NCBI RefSeq assembly: GCF_041242975.1
Contig: NZ_CP162488.1
Coordinates: forward strand, 4,764,001 to 4,828,000
Length of the DNA: 64,000 nucleotides
Origin: Xanthomonas sp. DAR 35659
GTDB taxonomy: Bacteria > Pseudomonadota > Gammaproteobacteria > Xanthomonadales > Xanthomonadaceae
Direction of reading: 5' to 3'
Shown: in pieces, positions 1 to 8,412 of the stretch
How positions within the stretch are numbered: the first letter of the stretch is position 1
Layout: every line of letters begins with the position of its first letter
Made by a program: the position numbers and the translations under genes
The notes under the pieces: model-generated
What the model saw: the letters and a program-made list of their open reading frames with translations, nothing else
What the model was told of the DNA's origin: nothing
Databases searched by the model: none

Positions 1-148
1 CCGGATACCAGGCCACGCCCAGCAGCAACGGCGCGGCATCGGCGTAGCGCGTGGCCTGCGCGCGGGCCGCTGGCGGCACCGCCAGTGCCAACAACGCGGC
101 GAACAGCAGCGCGAGCGCGCGCGGCGGAAACAAGGAAGACGATGGCAT
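1..148 (-). CDS. secreted beta-galactosidase-like glycosidase, N-terminal fragment
   Basis: Only the first 49 codons lie in the window; the gene runs off the left edge. It opens with a signal peptide (positively charged start, leucine/alanine-rich core, cleavage likely after ARA near residue 30) and then reads LLLGVAWYP. A GVxYYPEQW-type strand like this starts the catalytic barrel of GH35/GH42 beta-galactosidases, so a periplasmic or secreted galactosidase is the best guess. It is divergent from the xylanase at 578, which fits a plant-polysaccharide-degrading locus. The family call rests on a very short stretch. Confidence 0.5.
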   Translation of the reverse strand, partial: MPSSSLFPPRALALLFAALLALAVPPAARAQATRYADAAPLLLGVAWYP

Positions 149-577
149 AGCGGACTCGTCGAGAGGGGGAGTGGCGACCGAGGCACATGCGTGGCGGCCG
201 ACCTCATTGTGCACGCGCGCACCGTGCGCGGACTTGCGCAACTTGCCACGCCTGGATGCGCAACTTCGCACAAAGCCGATTGGCCGCGCAGCCACCCGCG
301 CAATCCGCATCGTCGCACCGTGCATTGACCGCAAGTGTGTGCATGCGCAGTGCCGGTCTGCCGCACGCCACCGAGCCGATACGACCGCGCTGCACCGCTC
401 GGCCCACGCCTGTCCCGGGACAGCGCGCTGCCTGTCCTGCATCCACGCGAAGGCAATCCCTGCTTCGCTGCGCGTTGCATCTCAGTTGGCGCCGTTGGCG
501 CATGCACCGATTGCCGATGTCACCTTCGCGGCGTAGCGTCGCGCCCTGCCCCACCGTTCCTTCCCGAGGAGACAGAC
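149..577. promoter_or_regulatory. divergent intergenic region with a 10-bp direct repeat
   Basis: This gap lies between two divergent glycosidase genes and must hold both promoters. TGCGCAACTT occurs at 235-244 and again at 257-266. The 22-bp period is two helical turns, as expected for a tandem regulator site. I see no LacI-type or xyl-box palindrome and no convincing ORF. Confidence 0.35.
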
Positions 578-1795
578 ATGAAGACACCCCGCATGCTCGG
601 CGCGTTGCTGGCGATGGCCGTCGCCGCCTTTTCCAGCGTTCCCGCCCGGGCGCAGAACGTCACCCTCAATCCGAACGAGACCTACCAGACCATCCAGGGC
701 TTCGGCGGCATGAACGGCGCCGGCTGGATCGCCGACCTCACCCCCGCGCAGGTCGATCTGGCCTTCGGCAGCGGCGACGGCCAGATCGGCCTGTCGATCA
801 TGCGCATGCGCATCGATCCCTCCAGTTCCGGCTGGAGCCTGCAGGTGCCGTCCGCGGTGCGCGCCCGCGCGCGCGGCGCGGTGCTGCTGGCCACGCCGTG
901 GTCGCCGCCGGCGTACATGAAGTCGAACAACAATCTCAACAATGGCGGCAAGCTGCTGCCGCAGTATTACGGTGCCTACGCCAAGCACCTGCTGGACTTC
1001 GCCAACTACATGGCCGCGCAGGGCGCGCCGCTGTACGCGCTGTCCGTGCAGAACGAGCCGGACTGGCACCCGGACTACGAGTCGGCCGACTGGAACGGCA
1101 GCGACTTCACCAATTTCCTCAGCGTCCAGGGCGCCGGCTTCGGCACCCTGAAGGTGCTCGCGGCCGAGTCGTTGAACTTCAATCCGACCCTGACCGACGC
1201 CTTGCTCAACAGCGGCGCCAGCCAGCACGTGGACATCATCGGTGGGCATCTGTACGGCGTGCAGCCGAAGGACTATCCGCTGGCGCGCAGCAAGGGCAAG
1301 CCGCTGTGGATGACCGAGCACTACACCGACAACACCGACGGCAATGCCTGGCCGTCCGCACTGGGCGTGGCCAGCGAATTGCACAAGAGCATGGCGGCAA
1401 ATTACAGCGCCTATATCTGGTGGTACATCCGGCGCAGCTATGGGTTGATCACCGAAGGCGGCGCGATCAGCAAGCGCGGCTACGCGATGGCGCAGTACGC
1501 GCGCTTCGTGCGTCCGGGCGCCAAGCGCATCGGCGCTACCGCGGCCCCGTACAGCGATGTCGCGGTGACCGCGTACAAGCGCACCGACAACAAGCTGGTG
1601 CTGGTCGCGGTCAACACCGGCACCCAGTACCGCGAACTGAAGCTCACCCTGCCCAGCGGCAGCGCCGCCAGCTTCACCAAGTACAGCACCTCGGCCAGCA
1701 CCAACGTCGGCTACGGCGGCACCTACCAGGTCAGCAACGGGCAGACCGCGTTCTATGTCGATCCGCAGAGCGTGGCGACGTTCATCAGCAATTGA
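578..1795 (+). CDS. xynC: GH30 subfamily 8 glucuronoxylanase, secreted
   Basis: This 405-aa endo-xylanase cleaves glucuronoxylan at sites set by the methylglucuronic acid branch. A signal peptide ends near ARAQ (residues 24-26). The catalytic barrel shows WSPPAYMKSNN (108-118), the acid/base Glu160 in QNEPDW, and the nucleophile Glu247 in WMTEHY. The WWYIRRSYGL block (281-290) supplies the arginine that reads glucuronate in characterised Erwinia/Bacillus XynC enzymes. A beta-side domain closes the C-terminus (about 325-405). Length and motif order match the family throughout. The start at 578 follows a GAGGAG ribosome site, whereas earlier in-frame starts have no signal peptide. It acts outside the cell on plant hemicellulose. 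Confidence 0.93.
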   Translation: MKTPRMLGALLAMAVAAFSSVPARAQNVTLNPNETYQTIQGFGGMNGAGWIADLTPAQVDLAFGSGDGQIGLSIMRMRIDPSSSGWSLQVPSAVRARARGAVLLATPWSPPAYMKSNNNLNNGGKLLPQYYGAYAKHLLDFANYMAAQGAPLYALSVQNEPDWHPDYESADWNGSDFTNFLSVQGAGFGTLKVLAAESLNFNPTLTDALLNSGASQHVDIIGGHLYGVQPKDYPLARSKGKPLWMTEHYTDNTDGNAWPSALGVASELHKSMAANYSAYIWWYIRRSYGLITEGGAISKRGYAMAQYARFVRPGAKRIGATAAPYSDVAVTAYKRTDNKLVLVAVNTGTQYRELKLTLPSGSAASFTKYSTSASTNVGYGGTYQVSNGQTAFYVDPQSVATFISN

Positions 1796-1803
1796 GCGCT
1801 GCT

Positions 1804-1831
1804 GGCGCAGTGCCGTGGCTGGCACTGCGCC
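1804..1831 (+). terminator. perfect 11-bp hairpin after the xylanase gene
   Basis: GGCGCAGTGCC (1804-1814) and GGCACTGCGCC (1821-1831) are exact inverse complements around a 6-nt loop, starting 9 nt after the stop codon. No T-run follows, so it may be a weak terminator or a stabilising 3' hairpin. Confidence 0.45.
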
Positions 1832-2019
1832 GCGAGGCCTGCGGGACGCTGCCGGCATGGTCTGGCGCAGCGTCGCTTGGTCGTGCGGGCATCCGCTTTC
1901 CGACATGCGTGTCGCCGTCGCACACGATCTTCAATGCAGCGGAAGCCGCCCAAGATCCTCACGCATCGCCTGCCTGATGACGCATGCGGCGCGAGGCGGC
2001 GCAATGGCCGCCATCGGTG

Positions 2020-3393
2020 TCAGCCGATGCGCTGCACGGCTCGGCCGAGCTGCTCCAGCGCGCGCGTCGCCACAGCGCGGAAGCCGGCCGACACCGCCGC
2101 GGCACGTGCGACGCGGCCCCAGAAATCCAGCGCCATCGCCGCCGCTGCGCGCCATTCTTCCCGGTCCTCCGGCGTCGGCAGCAGCACCGCGTAGTCGCGC
2201 TCGACCACCTCGCCATTCACCGCTGGGCGGAACGCCATCGGCAGCATGTCGTAGGCCGGGGCTAGCGCCAGCGGCCGCACGTCGGCGAGCAGCGCGCCGG
2301 CATTGCCCAGATGCATGTCGTTGTTGCCGATCAGCGCGCCGAACCAGCCATACACGCCAAGCCGTTTCGCGTCGTCGCGCGCGAGCCAGCCATCACGCTG
2401 CAGTTGCCGGGCGAACAGCCACCAGTCGATGCGGCCGTGCCCGTAATAGGCGGCGTCCAGTGCGGCCAGCGAGACGAAGCCGCGCCGGCCCAGGTCCGGC
2501 GTGCGGTCGAAGCGGGTGGATTGCAGGAACACGCGCTCGCCGGCGTCCACGATTTCGCTGTCGGCGGCGGCCATGCCGTGCGCACGCAGCACCTGCCCCG
2601 CCAGATGCTCGCACCGCAGCAGGTCGGCCCAACGCTGCGCGGCCGGCGTGCCGGCGCGTTCGCTGAACTTGACGATGACCGATTGGAAGCGGCCTTCGTG
2701 CTGCAATGTCGCGACGAACTTGGGCTGTTCGCCGCCGGCCGAGGAACCAACGTCCTCGCCACGCAGGGCGGCCTCGGCAAGGCGCGGGTATGCCTGCGCG
2801 CGCTGCGCCGGCGCGATCGCGTCGGCCGGTTGCAGCATTGCCTGCAGCGCGCGTTGCAGGGCGACGTTGCCCAGGACCAGATCGCCAGGTTGATCGTCGC
2901 CGTGACGCAACAGCCCCAGGACGACGTCGTCGGGCTGCCAACGCAACAGATCGGGAGAGGCGCCGATGTCCTCGGCCACGCGACGCGCGAAGGCACGCCC
3001 CAGGAAGCCTTGCGGCCGCTGGTCGTCGAGAAACCAAGGCAACCCCGGGAACACACCGCTCGCGAATTCGCCATGCAGCAAGGCCGGACACGCGCCTTGG
3101 GGCGCGAACAGGTAGCCATCGCCATGCAGGGCATGCAACTGGCCGAGCGATTCGGCCTGGCCTTGCGCGGTGATACGGAACAGCGGCCATCTGCCGCCGA
3201 CGCCCCCGAGCTGGCGGCTGAGCGCGTAGCGCGTGGCGCGCGCCTTGCCCAGGCGCACCACGCTGTCGCCTGCGGACAGTAATAGGCGCGATACCGTCGG
3301 CTGACTGACGCCCAGCGCCACCCCGATCTGGGCGGCGGTGCAAGCGCCCTGGCGAAGGAGCGCGGTCAACTCAGGGAGGCGAGAGGCTGGCAT
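2020..3393 (-). CDS. hipH: HipA-family kinase with N-terminal winged helix (HipH/YjjJ type)
   Basis: This 457-aa protein matches the single-gene HipA relative YjjJ/HipH of E. coli. Residues 1-60 form a winged-helix DNA-binding domain (VALGVSQPTVSRLL is the recognition segment). The rest is a HipA kinase: phosphate-loop-like GGEQPKF (220-226), VIVKF lysine (242), catalytic loop NNDMHLGN (Asp359, Asn364) and metal-binding AYDML (Asp382). HipA kinases phosphorylate glutamyl-tRNA synthetase or related targets and slow growth. No HipB antitoxin gene is adjacent, as is typical for HipH, where the fused DNA-binding domain may provide autoregulation. The target is not known from the sequence. It converges with the xylanase gene. 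Confidence 0.85.
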   Translation of the reverse strand: MPASRLPELTALLRQGACTAAQIGVALGVSQPTVSRLLLSAGDSVVRLGKARATRYALSRQLGGVGGRWPLFRITAQGQAESLGQLHALHGDGYLFAPQGACPALLHGEFASGVFPGLPWFLDDQRPQGFLGRAFARRVAEDIGASPDLLRWQPDDVVLGLLRHGDDQPGDLVLGNVALQRALQAMLQPADAIAPAQRAQAYPRLAEAALRGEDVGSSAGGEQPKFVATLQHEGRFQSVIVKFSERAGTPAAQRWADLLRCEHLAGQVLRAHGMAAADSEIVDAGERVFLQSTRFDRTPDLGRRGFVSLAALDAAYYGHGRIDWWLFARQLQRDGWLARDDAKRLGVYGWFGALIGNNDMHLGNAGALLADVRPLALAPAYDMLPMAFRPAVNGEVVERDYAVLLPTPEDREEWRAAAAMALDFWGRVARAAAVSAGFRAVATRALEQLGRAVQRIG

Positions 3394-3702
3394 GCAGCAG
3401 AATTGAATGGAATTATGAATAGATAGTCAGGCCATCTTAACTATCGATCCACATGTGGATCAATCGCTTGCCGCTTGTCTTGGCTGCCAGAAGCAGTAGA
3501 AGTTGAATAGATAGTTCGTCCATTCCGCATCGGTGCGGGCGTGCCCCATCGCCCCGGCTTGGCGCTGAGTGCCGCGCTTCTTAGGCTCGACTTGGACCGC
3601 AAAGACCGCTCCAGCCCATTGAAGACCGGCAGCGGGAGCAGCCGGCGCCATGGCCGGACGCGCCCGTCCGGCCATCGCATCGGAACACCTGTGGGACCCG
3701 GA
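3394..3702. promoter_or_regulatory. hipH upstream region with repeats and a palindrome
   Basis: TGAATAGATAGT occurs twice, at 3416-3427 and 3504-3515, and 17 of 20 bases match when the flank is included. An inverted GATAGT/ACTATC pair spans 3422-3444. A perfect 16-bp palindrome, GATCCACATGTGGATC, lies at 3446-3461. These sit directly upstream of the HipA-family gene, whose product begins with a winged helix, so autoregulation is plausible. No gene is apparent in the gap. Confidence 0.5.
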
Positions 3703-4326
3703 CTACACCCAGTTGTCGTCGTCCGCGCCCGGATCGTCGGCAAAGTCCTGATCGGCATCCTGCAACGGCGCATCGTCGTAGTAGTTGTTGGTGACGTTCT
3801 CGACCACGGTGGGTTGGGCGGCCCCGCCACCGAGGAACCCGCCATGGTGGCCGCCAAGCAGGCTCTCCACGCCCTCGAACAGGAACATGCCGCCGGCCAC
3901 GCCGGCGGCCGTGGTCGCAGCGGTGCCGAGAAAACTCGGCGCGCGTGCCGCTGGAGCCGCGACCGGCGCCGGCTGCGACGCGGCAGGGCCACCGCCGAAC
4001 AGGCGCTCGCGCCATCCCGGTGCAGCAGGCTGTTGCGCGGACGCGGACGGCGCCGGCGGCGGCGCCGCATTGAAGTCCTGCCCAAGGAAGCTGGCGGCGG
4101 GCGGTGGCGGCGGTGCTGCCTGCTGCAACTGGGCGATTTGCGCCTTAGCATTCTCCAGCGCGTGTTCGAGCAACAAGGCCCGCTGCACCAGCAGGTAGGC
4201 CGCGTCGGGCTGGCCGGCCAGGCGCTCGCGGATCAGCGCGTCGGCCTGCGGGTCCTTGGCGAGACCTCCGGCATTGCGGACGCGCGCCAGGAAGTCTTCG
4301 AGTAGCTGTTGTTCTTGCGGGGTCAT
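3703..4326 (-). CDS. DUF2076 family protein
   Basis: This 207-aa protein begins MTPQEQQLLEDFL, the signature opening of the DUF2076 family. An N-terminal helical region (1-70, amphipathic, glutamine/leucine-rich) is followed by a proline/alanine linker with a GWRERLFGGG segment. A glycine-rich hydrophobic stretch (about 135-170), a TVVENVTNNYYDD motif and an acidic tail complete it. The function is unknown; members have been described as possible periplasmic sensors, but no signal peptide is visible here. The start at 4326 is chosen because the family begins at this methionine. Confidence 0.75.
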   Translation of the reverse strand: MTPQEQQLLEDFLARVRNAGGLAKDPQADALIRERLAGQPDAAYLLVQRALLLEHALENAKAQIAQLQQAAPPPPPAASFLGQDFNAAPPPAPSASAQQPAAPGWRERLFGGGPAASQPAPVAAPAARAPSFLGTAATTAAGVAGGMFLFEGVESLLGGHHGGFLGGGAAQPTVVENVTNNYYDDAPLQDADQDFADDPGADDDNWV

Positions 4327-4520
4327 ACCGGATACCTGGAGGGGATGACCGGCTCGATGCCGGCACGCACAGCATGGGCACGGACCCGCCGGCACCAAGG
4401 GGCGTCACGTGCGCCGGTGCGATGGCGTTCATCGAGCGAACGCTGCATATGCTCGCCTGGAGCCTGATCGCCCTGCTGTGCGCTGGCCATGACTTCCGGC
4501 ATCTCCTGTCGGCACCAGTA

Positions 4521-4540
4521 TTGACTACATTTGTAGTCAA
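4521..4540. promoter_or_regulatory. BlaI/MecI-type operator
   Basis: TTGACTACATTTGTAGTCAA has perfect 9-bp arms around a 2-bp centre and carries the TACA/TGTA core of BlaI/MecI/CopY-family operators. It lies 21 bp upstream of the acetamidase start, where it would overlap the promoter. No blaI/blaR gene is in the window, so the repressor would act in trans. Confidence 0.6.
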
Positions 4541-4560
4541 ATTTCCGCAGGGGAACACCG

Positions 4561-5925
4561 ATGCACCTCAAGGGCCTGCAACGCGTCCTCGCGGCGACGC
4601 TCGCGGTGGCAGCCTCGGCGCCCGCGTGGTGCAAGGAACAATGGATCGTGACCACCGATCTGTGGGGAAACCGCCTCCAACAGACGCTCGAACTGGAGGC
4701 GAGCGGCGCGCACCTGCAAGGACGGCTCGACGCCGATCCGGTGCGCGGCAGCCGCCACGGCGACACGCTCGCCTTCACCGCCCTCTCCGCCGACGGTCGC
4801 GTCTATCGCTTCGATGGCCGCATCGATGGCGAACGCATGCGTGGGCGCAGCGACCAACCCGATCCCAACGCCGCGGGCGTGCGCGCCAGCCACACCTTCG
4901 AGGCCTGGCGCGTGCCGGACCGCGACGCCGATACGCCGCGCACCCACGATTTCGCGCCCAGCGACTACGCCAACGTCTTCAGCGCCGAGCGCGCGCCGGT
5001 GCTGGTGATCTGGCCGGGCGACACATTGCGCACGCGGACCCTGGACTCGGGCGGCGTGGACGCCGCCGGCGTCACCCGCGCGCTGTTCGGCAACCCGCAG
5101 GTCGGACCGTTCTTCGTCGCCGGCGCCGAACCCGGCGACACGCTCGCGATCCACCTGGTCGCGCTGCGCCTCAACCGCGACTGGGCGGACAGCCTCGACG
5201 GCCTGGTCGAACGCCTGCAGACCCCACGCGTGGCGGCGCAGGCCGGCGGTCTCGGCAAGCACGTGCGCTGGCGCCTGGACCGCGCCGCCCAGCTCGCCTC
5301 TCCGCAGCAGGCGGAAGGACCGATGCAGCGCTTCGCGGTGCCGGTGCGGCCGATGCTCGGCGGCCTGGCGCTGGTACCGGGCTTCGGCAACGCCGCGCTG
5401 TCCACCGGCGACACCGGCGCCAGCGGCGGCAACATGGACTTCAATGCCGTGGTCGAAGGCAACACGGTGTACCTGCCGGTCCAGCAGCCAGGCGCCCTGC
5501 TGTATTTCGGCGACGGCCATGCGCTGCAAGGCGACGGCGAGACCACGCAATGGGCGCTGGAGACCTCACTGGACGTGGAGCTGCGGGTCGAGCTGATCAA
5601 GCATCAGGCGATCGCGATGCCGCGGGTGGAGTCGCCCGAACGCATCATGACCTTGGGCCAGGCCGGCTCCAGCGACGATGCGCTGCGCATCGCCACCTCC
5701 GGCCTGTTGCACTGGCTGCAACAAGGTTATGGCCTCTCGCTGGCGCAGGCCACGCAGGTGCTCGGCGTGGCGGTGCAGTACCGGGTGGCCAACCTCGCCG
5801 GACGCAGCATCGGCGTGGCCGCCAGTCTCGACAAGGCGGTGCTGCGCACGCTGGACGCAGCGCCGTCGCGGGCCGCGTCGCCGACCAATGGCCAACGCTT
5901 GTCTACCGAACGCAGTAGGGAGTGA
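4561..5925 (+). CDS. exported acetamidase/formamidase family protein
   Basis: This 454-aa protein has a signal peptide (residues 1-24), an N-terminal extension of about 100 residues, and an FmdA/AmdA amidase-like fold. Supporting segments are VLVIWPGDTL, the GNPQVGPFFVAGAEPGD region, GGNMDFNAVVEGN, and LYFGDGHALQGDGE with its acidic cluster. Family members release ammonia from formamide or short amides; the substrate here is unknown. It probably acts in the periplasm, unlike the cytoplasmic prototypes. A GGGGAA ribosome site sits 6 nt before the ATG. The BlaI-type palindrome upstream suggests induction by a cell-wall or antibiotic signal. The GDSL esterase gene follows 60 bp downstream. Confidence 0.8.
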   Translation: MHLKGLQRVLAATLAVAASAPAWCKEQWIVTTDLWGNRLQQTLELEASGAHLQGRLDADPVRGSRHGDTLAFTALSADGRVYRFDGRIDGERMRGRSDQPDPNAAGVRASHTFEAWRVPDRDADTPRTHDFAPSDYANVFSAERAPVLVIWPGDTLRTRTLDSGGVDAAGVTRALFGNPQVGPFFVAGAEPGDTLAIHLVALRLNRDWADSLDGLVERLQTPRVAAQAGGLGKHVRWRLDRAAQLASPQQAEGPMQRFAVPVRPMLGGLALVPGFGNAALSTGDTGASGGNMDFNAVVEGNTVYLPVQQPGALLYFGDGHALQGDGETTQWALETSLDVELRVELIKHQAIAMPRVESPERIMTLGQAGSSDDALRIATSGLLHWLQQGYGLSLAQATQVLGVAVQYRVANLAGRSIGVAASLDKAVLRTLDAAPSRAASPTNGQRLSTERSRE

Positions 5926-5985
5926 CGACCGCCACTCGTCTTTCATGGAACAGGGCTGCGATGGCGGCCGAACCAGGGAGTCGAC

Positions 5986-6687
5986 ATGGCACGTAGCCCC
6001 CGCAACTGGTTGGCGTTGCTGCTAATGGCGGTCGGCGGCGGCAGCGCCGCGCCGAGCTTCGCGTACTGCAGCATCGAACTCAACGGCGACAGCATCCTGT
6101 ACGGATACGCGAACCGTCCCGGCATGCAACTCGAGATCACGCCCGAAGCCTATCTGCGCGCGCGGGTCGGCGCGTGGATCGACAACCGCACCGCCGCGGG
6201 ACTGAATACGCGGGATCTGGTCAACGGCTACACCGAACCGTTTCCCGGCGCCGATCCGGCGCTGTATCCGCGTGGGCCGCAAGCGGCGTACGCCGCGCTG
6301 CCCCACATCTCCACACTGACGGTGTTGCAGGTCGGCGCGAACGACTACGCGCGCGCCGATTTCGATGCGGAAACGTTCCGCGGCTACTACCGGCATCTCA
6401 TCGCGACGACGCTGAACAACGGCAGCCTCCCGCTGGTCACCGGCGTTTCGCAATTGAACCTGGACCGCCTCTCGCAGGCACAGCGCGACAACCTCGCCGC
6501 GATCAACACGGTGATCCACCAAGTGGCCGCCGAGACCGGCACCGCGCATGCGGGCTGGGACAGCATGCCGGTGCAAACCATCGACGGCGTGCATCCCGAC
6601 CAGGACTCCTCCCTGCGGCTCAGCGAGCGACTGCTGATTGAACTCGACCGCCTGTGCGCTCTGGTGAACCAACCCGGTGGCGGCTAG
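5986..6687 (+). CDS. secreted GDSL/SGNH-family hydrolase
   Basis: This 233-aa protein has a signal peptide (1-26) and the SGNH blocks: block I NGDSI with Ser36, block III GANDY with Asn119, and block V DGVHPD with Asp200 and His203. These give the Ser-Asp-His triad of a periplasmic or secreted esterase/lipase; the acyl substrate cannot be told. An AGGGAG ribosome site precedes the ATG. The 60-bp gap from the acetamidase gene on the same strand suggests co-transcription. The 3' end carries a tandem duplication covering its stop codon. Confidence 0.82.
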   Translation: MARSPRNWLALLLMAVGGGSAAPSFAYCSIELNGDSILYGYANRPGMQLEITPEAYLRARVGAWIDNRTAAGLNTRDLVNGYTEPFPGADPALYPRGPQAAYAALPHISTLTVLQVGANDYARADFDAETFRGYYRHLIATTLNNGSLPLVTGVSQLNLDRLSQAQRDNLAAINTVIHQVAAETGTAHAGWDSMPVQTIDGVHPDQDSSLRLSERLLIELDRLCALVNQPGGG

Positions 6688-6708
6688 GCCAACCCGGTGG
6701 CGACTAGG
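6669..6708 (+). repeat. 20-bp tandem duplication across the esterase stop codon
   Basis: CCAACCCGGTGGCGGCTAGG at 6669-6688 is followed at once by a copy with a single A-for-G change (6689-6708). Both copies carry TAG; the first is the esterase stop. It is a recent slippage product with no coding effect. Confidence 0.85.
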
Positions 6709-6808
6709 AACGCGTAGCGCCGCAGACGCGGCTAGCGATGCGGCGCGCAGGACGAACGCCGTCCACTGCTAGAGAAGGGCGACGCCCACCCAAAGGTGCC
6801 GATCCACG

Positions 6809-7009
6809 CTACTCCTCCTCGGCGGTGCCTGCCACGGTCTCGCCGCGCGGTTGTCGCGCCGCCCACATGTTGTCGACCAGGTTCGGGTATCTGCGGCCGT
6901 TTTGCTCGGCGCGCTGCCGGGCGGCCGCCTTCTGAGAGGGCGACAACGGTTGTGCGCGTTGGCCGCGCGGCTTGGGCTTCTTCCACGGCGGGGTCCTGGA
7001 CGCGGGCAT
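6809..7009 (-). CDS. conserved small basic protein
   Basis: This 66-aa protein opens PASRTPPWKKPKPRG and ends RRYPNLVDNMWAAR followed by a short acidic tail. The PWKKPKP start and the YPNLVDNM motif recur in short hypothetical proteins of Xanthomonas and relatives, as I recall, which argues that this is real. The strongly basic, lysine/arginine/proline-rich N-terminus suggests nucleic-acid or ribosome contact; nothing more can be inferred. It lies just downstream of the deacetylase gene on the same strand and may share its transcript. Confidence 0.6.
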   Translation of the reverse strand: MPASRTPPWKKPKPRGQRAQPLSPSQKAAARQRAEQNGRRYPNLVDNMWAARQPRGETVAGTAEEE

Positions 7010-7099
7010 GGCTGGAGTGCCGAGGTGAGAGGGCTGCATGGTGCCGCGGCGCGGTGCGCGACGCCGTGAACGGCACCGGGCGCGCATCGCTGGCGGCGC

Positions 7100-8071
7100 C
7101 TATTCCGAGTCGACGCCCGCCAGCTTGAATACCCAGCCCGGCACCGCCGGCTCGCCGGCGTAGAAGTCCTTGGGCTTGTGCTCGGCCATCGCCCAGCGGT
7201 GCAGCCAACTGATGCCGCCGCGACCGGTGTAACCCTCGGCGTGTTGGTAGGCCGGGTCGCGCAGCGCCTCGTCCAGGGTCACGAACGCATAGCCGCGGCG
7301 GCGGGTGGCGGCGATCAGGTCCGGGAACGCGGCCGCGTTCAACTCGTTGGCGTGCATCAGCCAGACCTGCGCGATGCGACGGCCGAACAGCCGCTGCGAT
7401 TGCGCCTCGAAATAATCCAGCTTGTTGAGCATGTACGGCACGTAGCCCTTGCGCAGCCGCAGCAACGTCGCCTCGCGCGCGGGGCCTGCCGGCTCGGTCT
7501 CCAGCACGCGCGCATAGGCGAACGCCCACACCCACTCGCCGTTGTCCACGGTGACCGGCGCAATGCGATAGCCGCGCGCGGTGACGAAGGCGACCACCGC
7601 CTCACGGTCGGCCTCGCTGCGGCCGGTGGCCAGGTACGGGTGGCGGAACCAGCGCAACGGCTGCCCGTACTCGGCCAGCAACGGGCGCAGGGTGCGTTCG
7701 CCGCGCACGATGGCCTCCTCATAGGCCGGCAGCCCCACTTCGTGCAGATTGACGTGGCCATAGGTGTGATTGCCCAGTTCGTAGCCGGCGTCCAGCCAGT
7801 CGCGCAACATCGCCACGCGCTGCGGCTGCACTTCGCCACCCTGTTCGAGCTTGTCCTCGTTGACGAAGCCGACGATGGGCACGTTCGCCTGCTTCAGCGC
7901 CGCCATCAGCTGCGCGTGGTATGCCGGCGCCAACGCGTCCGGGGTCTTGCCCAAGCGCTGCCAGGGCAGGTCGTCGATGGTCACGGCGATCCGCCGATCG
8001 GTGCCCTGCGCCTGCGCGACACCGAACACGGCCAGCAAGGCCAGCAACACGAAGCGGCGGCAGGGGTTCAT
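7100..8071 (-). CDS. periplasmic polysaccharide deacetylase family protein
   Basis: This 323-aa protein has a signal peptide ending AQAQG (residues 20-23) and a NodB-homology domain. Motif 1 is AVTIDDLPW (Asp33/Asp34), motif 2 is GNHTYGHVNL (His102 and His106, metal ligands) and motif 3 is RHPYLATG. Such enzymes remove N- or O-acetyl groups from chitin, peptidoglycan or exopolysaccharide. The long C-terminal part (about 240-323) carries WLMHANELNAAAFPDL. It resembles a group of extended deacetylases of unknown substrate in proteobacteria. The start is placed at 8071 because the signal peptide begins there. Confidence 0.82.
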   Translation of the reverse strand: MNPCRRFVLLALLAVFGVAQAQGTDRRIAVTIDDLPWQRLGKTPDALAPAYHAQLMAALKQANVPIVGFVNEDKLEQGGEVQPQRVAMLRDWLDAGYELGNHTYGHVNLHEVGLPAYEEAIVRGERTLRPLLAEYGQPLRWFRHPYLATGRSEADREAVVAFVTARGYRIAPVTVDNGEWVWAFAYARVLETEPAGPAREATLLRLRKGYVPYMLNKLDYFEAQSQRLFGRRIAQVWLMHANELNAAAFPDLIAATRRRGYAFVTLDEALRDPAYQHAEGYTGRGGISWLHRWAMAEHKPKDFYAGEPAVPGWVFKLAGVDSE

Positions 8072-8412
8072 CGGGTCGCACCAGATCATGGAATGGCCAA
8101 GTCTAGCGGGAACGCTCGCGAGCATCCCCCCATGGCGGCACACGTCAATGACGTGGCGCCCCGACACCACCCGAAGCCGTACAGGCATCGCCCATCCCGA
8201 CGGAGACCGGATCGCCGCGCCATGCTCCACGCCCGTGGCGCCTGCCGTGCCTCGACGTGCCGGGCCTGCCCGCAACGTCCGCCACCCTCTCTGCGATACT
8301 GCGGCGATCCACCCGCTGGCACGGATCGCGGGCCGCCGCCGCTTCGCCAGCACGGACGGCCACCGCCGCCGACCGAATCGCAAGCCGCCTCAACACACCA
8401 AGGGAATGAAGC
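8072..8412. other. divergent intergenic region, nothing recognised
   Basis: This gap lies between the leftward deacetylase gene and the rightward repeat protein and should hold both promoters. I see no strong dyad, REP or credible small gene in it. Confidence 0.4.

Noticed and set aside
1804..1831. Classical rho-independent terminator after the xylanase gene
   Set aside because: The stem is perfect but there is no T-run, so it is listed only as a hairpin of uncertain function.
4374..4560. Small rightward gene upstream of the acetamidase
   Set aside because: The frame runs through the operator and into the acetamidase in a different frame, without a ribosome site or recognisable product.
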